From: Curtobacterium citreum
Lineage (GTDB): Bacteria > Actinomycetota > Actinomycetes > Actinomycetales > Microbacteriaceae
Reading direction: 5' to 3'
NCBI RefSeq assembly: GCF_006715175.1
Contig: NZ_VFMQ01000001.1
Coordinates: 2,294,001-2,358,000 of the forward strand
Length of the DNA stretch: 64,000 nucleotides
Below, one piece after another: positions 34,610 through 43,478 of this stretch. The position numbers and the translations under genes were made by a program. Every line of letters starts with the position of its first letter. Position 1 is the first letter of the stretch. The notes under the pieces were generated by a model, which was given only the letters and a program-made list of their open reading frames with translations, was not told where the DNA came from and ran no database searches.

Positions 34610-36274
34610 ATGACCGCCACGCTCGTCGCCAAGGACCTCGCCGGCGGCCACGCCGCACGCACGCTCTTCGAGGGCCTCGACCTCACGGTGGCCCCTGGTG
34701 ACGTGATCGGGCTCGTCGGGGTGAACGGCGCCGGGAAGTCGACGCTCCTGCGGCTGCTCGCGGGTGTCGACGAGCCGCTCGCCGGCACGGTGTCGACGAA
34801 CCCGCCGGACGCGTTCGTCGGGTGGCTGCCCCAGGAGCACGAGCGCGTCCCCGGTGAGACGGTCGCCGCGTACGTGGCCCGTCGGACCGGGTGTGCCCAG
34901 GCCACCGCGGCGATGGACACCGCCGCCGAGGCCCTCGGCGCGCCGGACGCCGACGACGCCGCCGCGGACCGCTACAGCGCGGCGCTCGAGCACTGGCTCG
35001 CCGCGGGCGCCGCGGACCTGGACGAGCGCCTGCCCGTCGTCCTCGCCGAGCTCGGGCTCGACGTGGGCGCTGAGGACGCCGGAGTCGGCCCGGACTCCCC
35101 GATGACCGCGTTGTCCGGCGGGCAGGCAGCGCGCGTCGGACTGGCGGCACTGCTGCTCTCCCGCTTCGACGTGGTGCTCCTCGACGAGCCGACGAACGAC
35201 CTCGACCTGGACGGCCTCGAACGGCTCGAGCAGTTCGTCCGGGGCCTGCGCGGTGGCGCCGTCCTGGTCAGCCACGACCGCGAGTTCCTCGCCCGTTCGG
35301 TCACCGCGGTGCTCGAACTCGACCTCGCGCAGTCGTCACACCGGCTGTTCGGCGGCGGGTACGACTCGTTCCTCGAGGAGCGCGAGATCGCCCGGCAGCA
35401 CAAGCGCGACGCGTACGACGAGTACGCGGCGACGAAGGCCGACCTGGTGTCCCGCGCCCGCACCCAGCGGGAGTGGTCGAGCCAGGGCGTCCGGAACGCG
35501 ATGAAGAAGAACCCCGACAACGACAAGATCCGTCGGAAGGCCGCGAGCGAGTCGAGCGAGAAGCAGGCGCAGAAGGTCCGGCAGATGGAGTCCCGGATCG
35601 CACGCCTGGACGAGGTCGAGGAGCCGCGCAAGGAGTGGCAGCTCGCGTTCACGATCGGGAGCGCCCCGCGGTCGTCCGCCGTCGTCGCGACGCTGTCCGA
35701 CGCCCGTTACGAACGCGGCGGGTTCACCCTCGGGCCCGTCTCGCTGCAGGTCTCCGGCGGGGACCGCATCGGCATCACCGGACCGAACGGCGCCGGCAAG
35801 TCGACGCTCCTCGCGGCGCTGCTCGGACGGATCGAGCCGACGTCGGGGAACGCCTCGATGGGGTCGAGCGTCGCGGTCGGCGAGGTCGACCAGGCCCGAG
35901 CGGCCTTCACGGGCGACGAGCCCCTCGCCGCGGCGTTCGAGGCCCTCGTCCCGGAGATGACCACGGCCGACGTCCGGACCCTGCTCGCCAAGTTCGGGCT
36001 GAAGGCCGACCACGTCGGTCGACCGGCGGCGCAGCTCTCCCCCGGGGAGCGGACCCGCGCCGGGCTGGCGCTGCTGCAGGCCCGCGGGGTGAACGTCCTC
36101 GTGCTCGACGAGCCGACGAACCACCTCGACCTCCCGGCCATCGAACAGCTCGAGCAGGCGCTCGAGGGCTACGACGGCACCCTCCTGCTCGTCACGCACG
36201 ACCGCCGGATGCTCGACACGGTCCGGCTCGACCGGCAGTGGCGGGTCGAGGACGGGCGGGTCACCGAGCGCTGA
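34610..36274 (+). CDS. ABC-F family ATPase
   Basis: 554 aa, two ABC domains and no membrane part. First: GVNGAGKSTLLRLL, LSGGQAARVGL, VVLLDEPTNDLDL. Second: GPNGAGKSTLLAAL, LSPGERTRAGL, VLVLDEPTNHLDL. The linker between (RQHKRDAYDEYAATKADLVS and NPDNDKIRRKA) is the charged P-site interaction motif helix pair. ABC-F proteins act on stalled ribosomes, some giving antibiotic resistance; which class this belongs to cannot be told from sequence alone. Start ATG 34610. Confidence 0.93.
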   Translation: MTATLVAKDLAGGHAARTLFEGLDLTVAPGDVIGLVGVNGAGKSTLLRLLAGVDEPLAGTVSTNPPDAFVGWLPQEHERVPGETVAAYVARRTGCAQATAAMDTAAEALGAPDADDAAADRYSAALEHWLAAGAADLDERLPVVLAELGLDVGAEDAGVGPDSPMTALSGGQAARVGLAALLLSRFDVVLLDEPTNDLDLDGLERLEQFVRGLRGGAVLVSHDREFLARSVTAVLELDLAQSSHRLFGGGYDSFLEEREIARQHKRDAYDEYAATKADLVSRARTQREWSSQGVRNAMKKNPDNDKIRRKAASESSEKQAQKVRQMESRIARLDEVEEPRKEWQLAFTIGSAPRSSAVVATLSDARYERGGFTLGPVSLQVSGGDRIGITGPNGAGKSTLLAALLGRIEPTSGNASMGSSVAVGEVDQARAAFTGDEPLAAAFEALVPEMTTADVRTLLAKFGLKADHVGRPAAQLSPGERTRAGLALLQARGVNVLVLDEPTNHLDLPAIEQLEQALEGYDGTLLLVTHDRRMLDTVRLDRQWRVEDGRVTER

Positions 36275-36403
36275 TCCGGGTGCGGCAACGGGACGGCACC
36301 CTTGCGCTGCCCGCGCCGACCCCTCCAGGATGTTGACGTTGACACAGCCGTCAGCACCGGGTCGACACAGGGGTCGACGACGACAGCCGAGGAGGCGGGA
36401 TCG

Positions 36404-38395
36404 ATGGGGATCCGAGCAACACGACAGGGGAACGGGCGACGCACACTCGCCTGGGCGATCGCGGCAGCGGTGGCCGTCGGCGGGCTGGGCGGTGCCCCGG
36501 CCCTCGCCGCGGCGGCACCGGCCGCGGCAGCGACGAACGCAGCAGCATCGACCACAGCGCCGGCCTTCCAGCCGGGACAGCCGTGGAACGACGACCAGGG
36601 ACAGCCGATCCAGGGGCACGGCGGCCAGGTCGTCACCGCGCAGGACAGCGACGGCAAGCCGATCTACTACTGGTACGGCGAGGACCGCACGAACGGGTAC
36701 AGCGACACCCCGGGCGTGCACGTCTACTCGTCGCGCGACCTGTACGACTGGCACGACGAGGGCCTCGCCCTCCGCACGATGACGAGCCGCGCCGACTTCG
36801 CCGACCCGTACTTCGCCGCGCTGTACGGCGGCTACGACCAGGCGCAGCAGGACGCCGTCTACCGCGACCTCGGCGTCACGGCGGAGAGCGCGACCCGTCC
36901 GGGTGCGATCCTCGAGCGGCCGAAGGTGATCCACAACGCGAAGACCGGCAAGTGGGTCATGTGGGTGCACGCCGACGGCCCCACGGCCACCTCCGACGCC
37001 CAGTACGCCAAGGCCACCGCCGGGGTCGCCGTCGCCGACTCCCCCACGGGACCGTTCCGCTACGTCGACTCGTACCGGCTCGACCGGGTCCCCGCGAGCG
37101 ACCCCACCAACCAGCACCCGAGCGACCCGGGCATGGCCCGTGACATGAACCTCTTCGTGGACGACGACGGCACCGCGTACATCGTCTACGCCAGCGAAGA
37201 GAACCTGACGCTCTACATCTCGAAGCTCGACGCCGACTACACGAACCTGTCGGCGGACCCTGCCACGGCCGTCGAGGGCGTCGACTTCCGCCGACCGCAG
37301 CCCTGGATCGGCGGGCAGCGGGAGGCCCCGGCCCTCACCAAGGTCGGCGGGACGTACTACCTCGTGACCTCCGGCGCGACCGGGTGGGCCCCGAACGCGG
37401 CCGCGTACGCCACCGCGACGGACCTGCTCGGGACCTGGACGGCGCACGGCAACCCGGCCACCGGCACGAACGCCGACACCACGTGCAACTCGCAGAGCAC
37501 GTCGCTGCTCAACCTCGGCGACGGTCGGGTCGTGTACCTCGGCGACCGGTGGAACAACGCCACCGACCTGCGGACCGCGCCGTCGGTCTGGCTCCCGGTG
37601 ACCTTCGGCGAGGGCGGCGCGATGTCGTTCTCGTGCGACACCACCAGCTGGACGCTGGACGACCTGCAGCCGTCCACGCCCTGGACAGTCACCACCGCGG
37701 TCCCCGGGCAGGCCACGCTCTCGTCGAGCACGAAGGCACTCCCGCGCACCGTGCAGGTCCGCGAGGGGTCCACGACCCGGTCGCACCGCGTCACGTGGGC
37801 GGCGGACGCACTCGCCACGGCCGGTGAGCGGACCGTGACCGGCACACTCGACGACGGCCGGACCTTCACCCGCACGGTGACGGTGCTCCCCGCGAAGCTG
37901 TCCTACTTCGTCGACGCCGGCGGCCAGGGCACCGCCGACCACACCGCGGACCTCGCGTTCCTGCGGCAGCGCGGCGACCGGCTGCTCAACTCCGTCGACG
38001 ACCAGCGCTTCGGGGCCGACCCGTCGACCGGCGACCACTGGGGCTACCTCGGCACCACGGGCGGGACGAACGGCACCTCGGGCGGGACGATCACGAGCAC
38101 CGTCCGCTGGCAGGCCGACGCGACCGACCTGGAGTACGTGCTCACCGGTCTGAAGTCCGGCAAGCAGCGCGTCGACGTCGGCTTCTGGGACCCGTGGACC
38201 AAGAGCGCGCCCGGTCGCGCTGCCGCGGTGTCGGTCAACGGGAAGACCGTCGCGACCGCGCAGCCGATCGACGGCACCTTCCGGACGCTGTCGGCCGAGG
38301 TGACCGTCGGCAAGGACGGCGTCGTCGACCTCCGGGTCTCGCCCGCGACGAAGTACGGCATCCAGCTCAGCTGGGTGATGGTCTCGAAGGGCTGA
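36404..38395 (+). CDS. Secreted family 43 glycoside hydrolase with C-terminal accessory domains
   Basis: 663 aa. Signal peptide (RRTLAWAIAAAVAVGGLGGAP). The five-bladed GH43-type domain occupies about residues 50-400: PIYYWYGEDRTNGYSDTPG and GVHVYSSRDLYDW, NAKTGKWVMWVHAD, GMARDMNLFVDDDGTAYI, APALTKVGGTYYLVTSGATGW. Then a short Ig-like domain (RTVQVREGSTTRSHRVTWAA) and a C-terminal beta domain. Closest in look to exo-beta-1,3-galactanase-type GH43, but the substrate is inferred. Start ATG 36404, GGAGG 8 bp upstream. In the 129-bp gap before it, TTGACGTTGACA at 36334-36345 may be a promoter or operator element (weak). Confidence 0.88.
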   Translation: MGIRATRQGNGRRTLAWAIAAAVAVGGLGGAPALAAAAPAAAATNAAASTTAPAFQPGQPWNDDQGQPIQGHGGQVVTAQDSDGKPIYYWYGEDRTNGYSDTPGVHVYSSRDLYDWHDEGLALRTMTSRADFADPYFAALYGGYDQAQQDAVYRDLGVTAESATRPGAILERPKVIHNAKTGKWVMWVHADGPTATSDAQYAKATAGVAVADSPTGPFRYVDSYRLDRVPASDPTNQHPSDPGMARDMNLFVDDDGTAYIVYASEENLTLYISKLDADYTNLSADPATAVEGVDFRRPQPWIGGQREAPALTKVGGTYYLVTSGATGWAPNAAAYATATDLLGTWTAHGNPATGTNADTTCNSQSTSLLNLGDGRVVYLGDRWNNATDLRTAPSVWLPVTFGEGGAMSFSCDTTSWTLDDLQPSTPWTVTTAVPGQATLSSSTKALPRTVQVREGSTTRSHRVTWAADALATAGERTVTGTLDDGRTFTRTVTVLPAKLSYFVDAGGQGTADHTADLAFLRQRGDRLLNSVDDQRFGADPSTGDHWGYLGTTGGTNGTSGGTITSTVRWQADATDLEYVLTGLKSGKQRVDVGFWDPWTKSAPGRAAAVSVNGKTVATAQPIDGTFRTLSAEVTVGKDGVVDLRVSPATKYGIQLSWVMVSKG

Positions 38396-38404
38396 CCCGC
38401 CGTC

Positions 38405-38437
38405 GAGGGGGCGCGCCGCGCCGAGCGGCGTGCCCTC
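38405..38437. terminator. Hairpin after GH43 gene
   Basis: GGCGCGCCGC and GCGGCGTGCC flank GCCGA, with outer GAG/CTC pairing; one wobble pair. Located 10 bp after the GH43 stop, a probable terminator. Confidence 0.6.
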
Positions 38438-38476
38438 CCGGCCCGGATCTGGTGGACTGGTGCCGGGGAGGACACC

Positions 38477-39400
38477 ATGCAGCGCAGGACCTGGGGCATC
38501 GCACTCGCAGCCGTCGGGGTGGTCGCCGTCGCGGGCACCGTCGTCGGGGTCGTCGCGGCGGGGTCGGCGCCCGAACCGGCGGCCACCCGCGCGGCAGCGC
38601 CGCGCTCGGTCTCGCCGACCCCGTCGCCGACGCCGAGCGCCACGCCCCTGGCCGCGGTCCCGGCGGCACCGTCGGCCGAGCAGCTCGCCGCCCTGCCCCT
38701 GGCCTTCCACGACGCGGTCGTCCCGCAGCTCCTCGACGGCACGCACGTCCACCCCGAGAACCAGTGGACGATCGCCGTGCCGAACGCTGCACTCGTCGCG
38801 CTCTACGCCGAGCCGTCGGCGTCGGCAGCTCCGATCGCGACGCTCGCGTCCACGGTCTCGACGATCGACACCCCGGCGGCCACGGCCGTCTGGGGCCGGA
38901 GCCCCGGGCAGGACGGCGGCATGGTCCTCGTCTCCACCCCGGCGCGGAACCGCACCCCCGGCGACGGCGGTGACCCGACGGCGCCGAGCGCCACCTTCGC
39001 CTGGGCGCGCGCCGCCGACTTCACGCTCACGTCCGCGGACCGGATGATCCAGGTGGACGTCGCCGCGTCGACGGTCTCGGTCGTGGGCCGGGACGGGGCG
39101 GTCAGCGCGACCGAGGCCGCCCGGCTCGGCACGCCCGACGACCCGACCCCCACCGCGACGGCGACGTACGTCGAGGCCGCGTACGTCGACGCCCGCGTGA
39201 CGTACACGCAGGGCAACCCGATCATCCTGACCGGGGCGCACTCGTCGCGGATCGCCCAGTACGGCGGGAACGCGGCCCTGACCGCGCTGCACTACTACCC
39301 GGACCCGACCGGCAGCTCGCACGGCTGCGTCCGGATCTCCGCCGAGATGACGAAGACCCTCGCGCAGCTGCCGGTCGGCACCGCGATCCAGTTCACCTGA
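38477..39400 (+). CDS. L,D-transpeptidase (YkuD fold)
   Basis: 307 aa. N-terminal membrane anchor WGIALAAVGVVAVAGTVVGV, then a Pro/Ala/Thr-rich linker. The catalytic YkuD domain is at the end: LTGAHSSRIAQYGG (first His) and SSHGCVRISAEMTKTLAQLP with nucleophile Cys in SHGCVR. It makes 3-3 peptidoglycan cross-links or anchors proteins outside the membrane. Start ATG 38477 preceded by GGGGAGGA. Converges on gluconokinase with 21 bp between stops. Confidence 0.93.
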   Translation: MQRRTWGIALAAVGVVAVAGTVVGVVAAGSAPEPAATRAAAPRSVSPTPSPTPSATPLAAVPAAPSAEQLAALPLAFHDAVVPQLLDGTHVHPENQWTIAVPNAALVALYAEPSASAAPIATLASTVSTIDTPAATAVWGRSPGQDGGMVLVSTPARNRTPGDGGDPTAPSATFAWARAADFTLTSADRMIQVDVAASTVSVVGRDGAVSATEAARLGTPDDPTPTATATYVEAAYVDARVTYTQGNPIILTGAHSSRIAQYGGNAALTALHYYPDPTGSSHGCVRISAEMTKTLAQLPVGTAIQFT

Positions 39401-39421
39401 CCGCGGACGTCGTCCGATGCC

Positions 39422-39949
39422 TCAGGCGTTCGGCGACAACCCGAGCCGCTCGAGCACCTCGGCGCTCTCCTCCTCCGGCGTCCGGTCCGCGGCGATCGTC
39501 ACGTGCGCCTCGTCCGCCTGCGGGAGCTCGAGCGTGGCCAGCTGCGACGCCAGCAGCGACGTCGGCATGAAGTGCCCAGACCGCGCGGACATCCGGTCGG
39601 CGATGAGCGCGCCGTCGCCCGCGACGTGCACGAAGACGACCCCGGGGGCGCGGAGCACGTCGCGGTACGAGCGCTTCAGCGCGGAGCAGGTCACCACGCC
39701 CGGGCGTCCGTCGTCCAGGTGCGTCCGGATCCACCCGGCGACGACGTCGAGCCAGGGCCAGCGGTCCTCGTCGGTGAGCGGGGTGCCGGCCTGCATCTTG
39801 TCGACGTTCGCCGGCGGGTGCATCTCGTCGCCCTCGGCGAAGTCCCATCCCAGGCGCTCGGCGACCATCGCCGCGACCGTGGACTTCCCGGACCCGGAGA
39901 CGCCCATCACGACGAGGACCCGCGCGTCGACCCCGGCCTCGGCGGTCAC
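39422..39949 (-). CDS. gntK: Gluconokinase
   Basis: 175 aa P-loop kinase phosphorylating D-gluconate to 6-phosphogluconate. Walker A LVVMGVSGSGKSTVAAMVA, substrate region EGDEMHPPANVDKMQAGTPL, DRWPWL, CSALKRSYRDVLR, and MSARSGHFMP. Typical length. Start GTG 39949 overlaps the gntP stop (GTGA), so permease and kinase are co-translated. Controlled most likely by the GntR-family protein encoded divergently. Confidence 0.95.
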   Translation of the reverse strand: MTAEAGVDARVLVVMGVSGSGKSTVAAMVAERLGWDFAEGDEMHPPANVDKMQAGTPLTDEDRWPWLDVVAGWIRTHLDDGRPGVVTCSALKRSYRDVLRAPGVVFVHVAGDGALIADRMSARSGHFMPTSLLASQLATLELPQADEAHVTIAADRTPEEESAEVLERLGLSPNA

Positions 39950-41523
39950 AGGAACACCCCCGCGAGGAGCACGCCGCCCAGGCCGAGCACCGAGATGAGG
40001 CACTCGAGCACGGTCCACGTCTTGAACGTCTGCCCCACCGTCGTGCCGAGGTAGCCCTTCACGAGCCAGAACCCGGCGTCGTTCACGTGCGACAGGAACA
40101 CCGACCCCGCACCGATGGCGAGGACGAGCAGCGACGTCTCCGGCGTCGACAGCCCCTCGGCGATCGGCGCCATGATCCCGGCGGCCGTCACGGTCGCGAC
40201 CGTCGCCGACCCGGTGGCGACGCGTACGAGGGCGGACACAACCCACGCCACGAGCAGCACCGAGATGCCGGACTCCTGCACGGCGTCCGCGATCACCCCG
40301 CCGATGCCGGTGTCGATGAGTACCTGCTTGAAGCCGCCGCCGGCACCGACGATGAGCAGCACGCCGGCGATCGGGGGCAGCGCGTCCTCGAGGGACTTCG
40401 CGACGGCGGACCGGTCCATGCCACCACCGATCGCGAAGAACACCATCGCGAAGACGGCGGCGATGCCGATCGCGATCACGGGCGACCCGAGGAAGTCGAG
40501 CAGCGACACCCAGCCGCCGGCGGCGTCGGGCGCGACGGCCTCGCGGACGGCCTGGGCGAGCATGAGCACCACCGGCAGCAGGATGCCGACCAGGGCGACC
40601 GTGAAGGACGGGCTCCGCGGCTCGCTGATCACGCGGGTGAAGTCGCTCTTGCCGTTCGGCAGGGACGCGGTGTCCTGCGTGGCGGGGCCGCGCCGTGCCT
40701 CCCGTCCGGCCTGCGCGGGGTCCGCCGGACCGGAGCCGGTCGACGCGGCCGCACCACGCGACGAGAACATGTCGGGCGCGGGGATGTCGACCCAGCGCGC
40801 CGCGAAGCGGGCGAAGACCGGACCGGCGAGGACGATGACCGGGATCGCGAGCACGATGCCGAAGGCCAGGGTGGTGCCGAGGTTCGCGCCGACCGTCGAC
40901 ACGGCGACGAGCGGGCCGGGGTGCGGCGGCACGAAGGCGTGCATGGTCGACAGGCCGACGAGGGCCGGGACCGCGATCTTCATGATCGGGACGCCGCTGC
41001 GCTTCGCGACGAGGACGATGATCGGGATGAGGAGCACGAGGCCCACCTCGAAGAACATCGGCAGTCCGATGAGCGCCCCGATCAGGGCCATCGTCCACGG
41101 CAGCGCGGCCGTCGAGGACCGTCGCACGAGGGTGTCGACCACTCGGTCGGCAGCGCCGGAGTCGACGAGCATGCGGCCGAACATCGCCCCGAGGCCGACG
41201 AGGATGCCGACGCTCGTCATCGTCGCGCCGAAGCCGTTGCCGAAGCTCGTCACGGCCTTGTCCGGGGCGAGCCCGGCGCCGATCCCGACGCCGAGGGCAC
41301 CGATCACGAGCGCGATGAACGGGTGGACCTTGAGCCACGTGATGAGGACGATGATGACGACGATGCCGACCACCGCCGCCGCGACGAGCTGGCCGACCGC
41401 CCCGGAGGGGTCGACGGTCGGTGTGCTGCCGCCCTCGGCCGCCAGGACGGTGAGCCCGTGCGGCGCGGTCAGCCCGTGCGCGGTTAGCTCGTCCAACGCT
41501 CCGGACGTGGGTGCGTGAGGCAT
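39946..41523 (-). CDS. gntP: GntP-family gluconate:H+ symporter
   Basis: 525 aa, about 12 to 14 membrane segments. Landmarks: KVHPFIALVIGALGVGIGAGL, TSFGNGFGATMTSVGILVGLGA, VPPHPGPLVAVSTVGANLG, GGGFKQVLIDTGIGG and SHVNDAGFWLVKGYLG. Imports gluconate for the adjacent kinase. Start ATG 41523 with GGAAGGGG upstream. A loop at about residues 260-280 (PADPAQAGREARRGPA) is longer than usual and contains a half-copy of the dispersed repeat. Confidence 0.94.
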   Translation of the reverse strand: MPHAPTSGALDELTAHGLTAPHGLTVLAAEGGSTPTVDPSGAVGQLVAAAVVGIVVIIVLITWLKVHPFIALVIGALGVGIGAGLAPDKAVTSFGNGFGATMTSVGILVGLGAMFGRMLVDSGAADRVVDTLVRRSSTAALPWTMALIGALIGLPMFFEVGLVLLIPIIVLVAKRSGVPIMKIAVPALVGLSTMHAFVPPHPGPLVAVSTVGANLGTTLAFGIVLAIPVIVLAGPVFARFAARWVDIPAPDMFSSRGAAASTGSGPADPAQAGREARRGPATQDTASLPNGKSDFTRVISEPRSPSFTVALVGILLPVVLMLAQAVREAVAPDAAGGWVSLLDFLGSPVIAIGIAAVFAMVFFAIGGGMDRSAVAKSLEDALPPIAGVLLIVGAGGGFKQVLIDTGIGGVIADAVQESGISVLLVAWVVSALVRVATGSATVATVTAAGIMAPIAEGLSTPETSLLVLAIGAGSVFLSHVNDAGFWLVKGYLGTTVGQTFKTWTVLECLISVLGLGGVLLAGVFL

Positions 41524-41656
41524 CTGTGCCCCTTCCTGGGCCGCCGCCTCGCGGCCCCGTCGCCTTCGTGTGTGCACCGCTCGTGACCGGTCGGCCGGGT
41601 GGTCGGCCGGCGGTCCGCGCGGGGCGCGACCGGACACGCGATGGTCCGGTCCAATA

Positions 41657-41672
41657 ATCTGATTAATCAGAT
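41657..41672. promoter_or_regulatory. Perfect 16-bp palindromic operator, gntP/gntR promoter region
   Basis: ATCTGATTAATCAGAT is a perfect palindrome inside an AT-rich island (about 41653-41676), striking in DNA of about 70% GC. It lies between divergent gntP (start 41523) and the GntR-family gene (start 41835). FCD-type GntR regulators bind sites of this size, so it is the likely operator. The remainder of the 311-bp gap holds only a short 9-bp repeat. Confidence 0.75.
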
Positions 41673-41793
41673 CATACGACGAAGCGCCGCGTGCCGTGCG
41701 CCCTGCCCGGCAGTCTGCCGCTTCGATGAGCAGGACGGACCCAGCCGGACGGGTCGCGCGCTGCAACGCACAATCCGCCCGAGTCGCACACCC

Positions 41794-41825
41794 AGCACGA
41801 CCAGCACGACCAGCACGACCAGCAC
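41794..41825. repeat. 9-bp tandem repeat before gntR-type gene
   Basis: AGCACGACC is repeated at 41794, 41803 and 41812, followed by a partial copy AGCACGG that runs into the ribosome binding site GGAGG (41826-41830). Four bases separate GGAGG from the ATG. A change in copy number would move the promoter relative to the start. Confidence 0.75.
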
Positions 41826-41834
41826 GGAGGAACG

Positions 41835-42560
41835 ATGACCACCGCCCGCGGGCTCCACGCCCAGGTGCTCGAGACGCTCGGGCAGCAGATCGTCGACGGA
41901 CTGCTCCGTCCGGGCACGGTCGTCCGCCCCGAAGCCGTCGCCGAGGAGTACGGCGTGTCCCGGTCCGTCGTCCGCGAGGCCCTCCGCGTCCTCCAGTCCC
42001 TCGGCCTCGTCGAGCCCCGGCAGCGGGTCGGCACGCTCGTCCGGCCCGCGTCCTCGTGGGAGCTCCTCGCCCCGACCGTCATCCGGTGGCGCGGCGCCTC
42101 CCCCGCGTACTTCGCGCAGCAGCGGGAGCTCCTCGAGCTCCGGCTCGGCGTCGAACCCGTCGCCGCCGCCCTGGCCGCCACGAACGTCGGCACCGACGCC
42201 ACCGACGGCACCGACCGTACCGCCGCCGTCCTCGCCGCCGCGACCGACATGGCCGCCGCCTGCGACCGCGACGACTCCCGCGCCTACCTCGAGGCCGACG
42301 TCCGCTTCCACCGCGCCCTCCTCGCGGCGTCCGGCAACGCGGTCTTCGCCCACTTCGCCGGCACCGTCGAGGCCCTGCTCCGCACCCGCACCTCCGAGTC
42401 GCGCGACACCATCACCCGCTGGACCCACGACGCCGCCGCTCGCCACGTGGCGGTCGCGCGCGCGGTCGTCGACGGCGACGCGGACGCCGCGTCCTCCGCC
42501 GCGACGGCGCTCCTGCGCGTCACGCGGGACGAGTTCATCGCCGAGGCACCGGCCCCCTGA
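41835..42560 (+). CDS. GntR/FadR-family (FCD) transcriptional regulator
   Basis: 241 aa. N-terminal winged helix: QIVDGLLRPGTVVRPEAVAEEYGVSRSVVREAL and LGLVEPRQRVGTLV are present as the standard GntR pattern. C-terminal FCD ligand domain with LRLGVEPVAAALAA, DVRFHRALLAASGN and HVAVARAVVDGDADAA (metal/ligand His residues). Very likely senses gluconate or 6-phosphogluconate and represses gntP-gntK. Start ATG 41835 with GGAGG. Confidence 0.93.
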   Translation: MTTARGLHAQVLETLGQQIVDGLLRPGTVVRPEAVAEEYGVSRSVVREALRVLQSLGLVEPRQRVGTLVRPASSWELLAPTVIRWRGASPAYFAQQRELLELRLGVEPVAAALAATNVGTDATDGTDRTAAVLAAATDMAAACDRDDSRAYLEADVRFHRALLAASGNAVFAHFAGTVEALLRTRTSESRDTITRWTHDAAARHVAVARAVVDGDADAASSAATALLRVTRDEFIAEAPAP

Positions 42561-42666
42561 CGGGCGAGCGGCGCGTCGGTACCTGGCGGAACCGGGCATC
42601 CCTGACGTTCCCGGAGCACCGGGTACGCCCGGAACGACCAGCCATCGCGCGCGACCGGGGGAAGGG

Positions 42667-42710
42667 CGGACGGGAGGATCGTGCGGACCCCGCCACGCGC
42701 CTCCCCTCCG
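42667..42710. terminator. CGGACGGGAGG-family hairpin (imperfect)
   Basis: CGGACGGGAGGA (42667-42678) faces GCCTCCCCTCCG (42699-42710) with 20 nt between; 10 of 12 positions pair. Located between convergent gntR-type and acetyltransferase genes, so it could serve both strands. Confidence 0.65.
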
Positions 42711-42723
42711 GCCCGGGGCCGCG

Positions 42724-43332
42724 TCAGCGCCGGCCGCGCGCGAAGAGGCGGGGACCGCGGAGGCGCAGCCGCATCGTGACGGTGCCGAGCCAGCGGTCGT
42801 ACTTGAAGCCGACCTTGCCCATGCGGCCGACCTCCTCGAAGCCCAGGCGCTCGTGCAGGCGGATCGACGCCTCGGCCTGGCGGTCGGCGATGACGGCGAT
42901 GACCTCGCGGACGCCGGCGGAGCGGCACTCCTCGAGCAGGGCCTCCATGAGGGCGCGGCCGAGTCCCTTCCCACCGGCGGCGGCGCCGAGGTAGATCGAG
43001 TCCTCGACGACGTGGTTCGACCGGTCGCGCGGGTTCCACGGGTCGACGAGGGCGTAGCCGAGCACCTGCCCGGACGGGTTCTCGGCGACCAGGAACGGCA
43101 GGCCGCGGCGACGGACCTCGTCGTACCGCTGCTTCCACTTCGCGAACGTGAACGCCGACGGGTCGAACGTGACGGAGGAGTTCCGGACGTAGTGCGTGTG
43201 GATCTCGCGGACGTCGGGCAGGTCCCCGGGTTCGGCGGCGCGGATCGTGTAGGTGAACGCGGCCTCGGCGGGCACGGGCGCGCGCAGGTGGCGCGGCAGC
43301 ACGCGGCGACGCTGGTATTCCTCCTCGAGCAC
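42724..43332 (-). CDS. GNAT-family N-acetyltransferase (phosphinothricin acetyltransferase-like)
   Basis: 202 aa. Starts MLEEEYQRRRVLPRHLRAP, then the GNAT domain: IRAAEPGDLPDVREIHTHYV, SVTFDPSAFT, FLVAENPSGQVLGYALVDPW, acetyl-CoA loop GKGLGRALMEALLEE and EASIRLHERLGFEEVGRMGKVGFKYDRW. The ...EDSIYLGAAAGGKGLG region is typical of the PAT/MddA subgroup that acetylates phosphinothricin or methionine analogues. The exact amine substrate is not certain. Confidence 0.88.
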   Translation of the reverse strand: MLEEEYQRRRVLPRHLRAPVPAEAAFTYTIRAAEPGDLPDVREIHTHYVRNSSVTFDPSAFTFAKWKQRYDEVRRRGLPFLVAENPSGQVLGYALVDPWNPRDRSNHVVEDSIYLGAAAGGKGLGRALMEALLEECRSAGVREVIAVIADRQAEASIRLHERLGFEEVGRMGKVGFKYDRWLGTVTMRLRLRGPRLFARGRR

Positions 43333-43391
43333 GTCCCGAGCCTAGTGCGGGCGCGGCCGGGCCGTCAGGCGCTGCCACGACGGCGGGCGCT

Positions 43392-43463
43392 GCCGAGTCT
43401 CGCGCTGGGCGACGACTCCCGGGCGCTGCGACCCGAGTCGTGTCGCCCACGCCGAGACTCGGC
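43392..43463. terminator. Extended hairpin downstream of ung
   Basis: GCCGAGTCTCG (43392-43402) pairs with CGAGACTCGGC (43453-43463). Inside, GGGCGAC (43407-43413) pairs with GTCGCCC (43442-43448), and GACTC with GAGTC. About 23 paired bases in all. It lies 15 bp past the ung stop, so it is a probable terminator. Confidence 0.75.
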
Positions 43464-43478
43464 CGACGTGCCGGCGCG

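Noticed and set aside
36331..36346. LacI-type operator before the GH43 gene
   Set aside because: TTGACGTTGACA is a direct repeat, not a clear palindrome, and no LacI gene is adjacent; left as a weak note in the gene entry.
35336..39322. 1328-aa minus-strand frame opposite ABC-F and GH43
   Set aside because: No recognisable motif; covers real genes on the other strand.
41653..41676. AT-rich island as a mobile-element scar or attachment site
   Set aside because: A perfect palindrome between divergent regulator and target genes is better explained as an operator; no integrase nearby.
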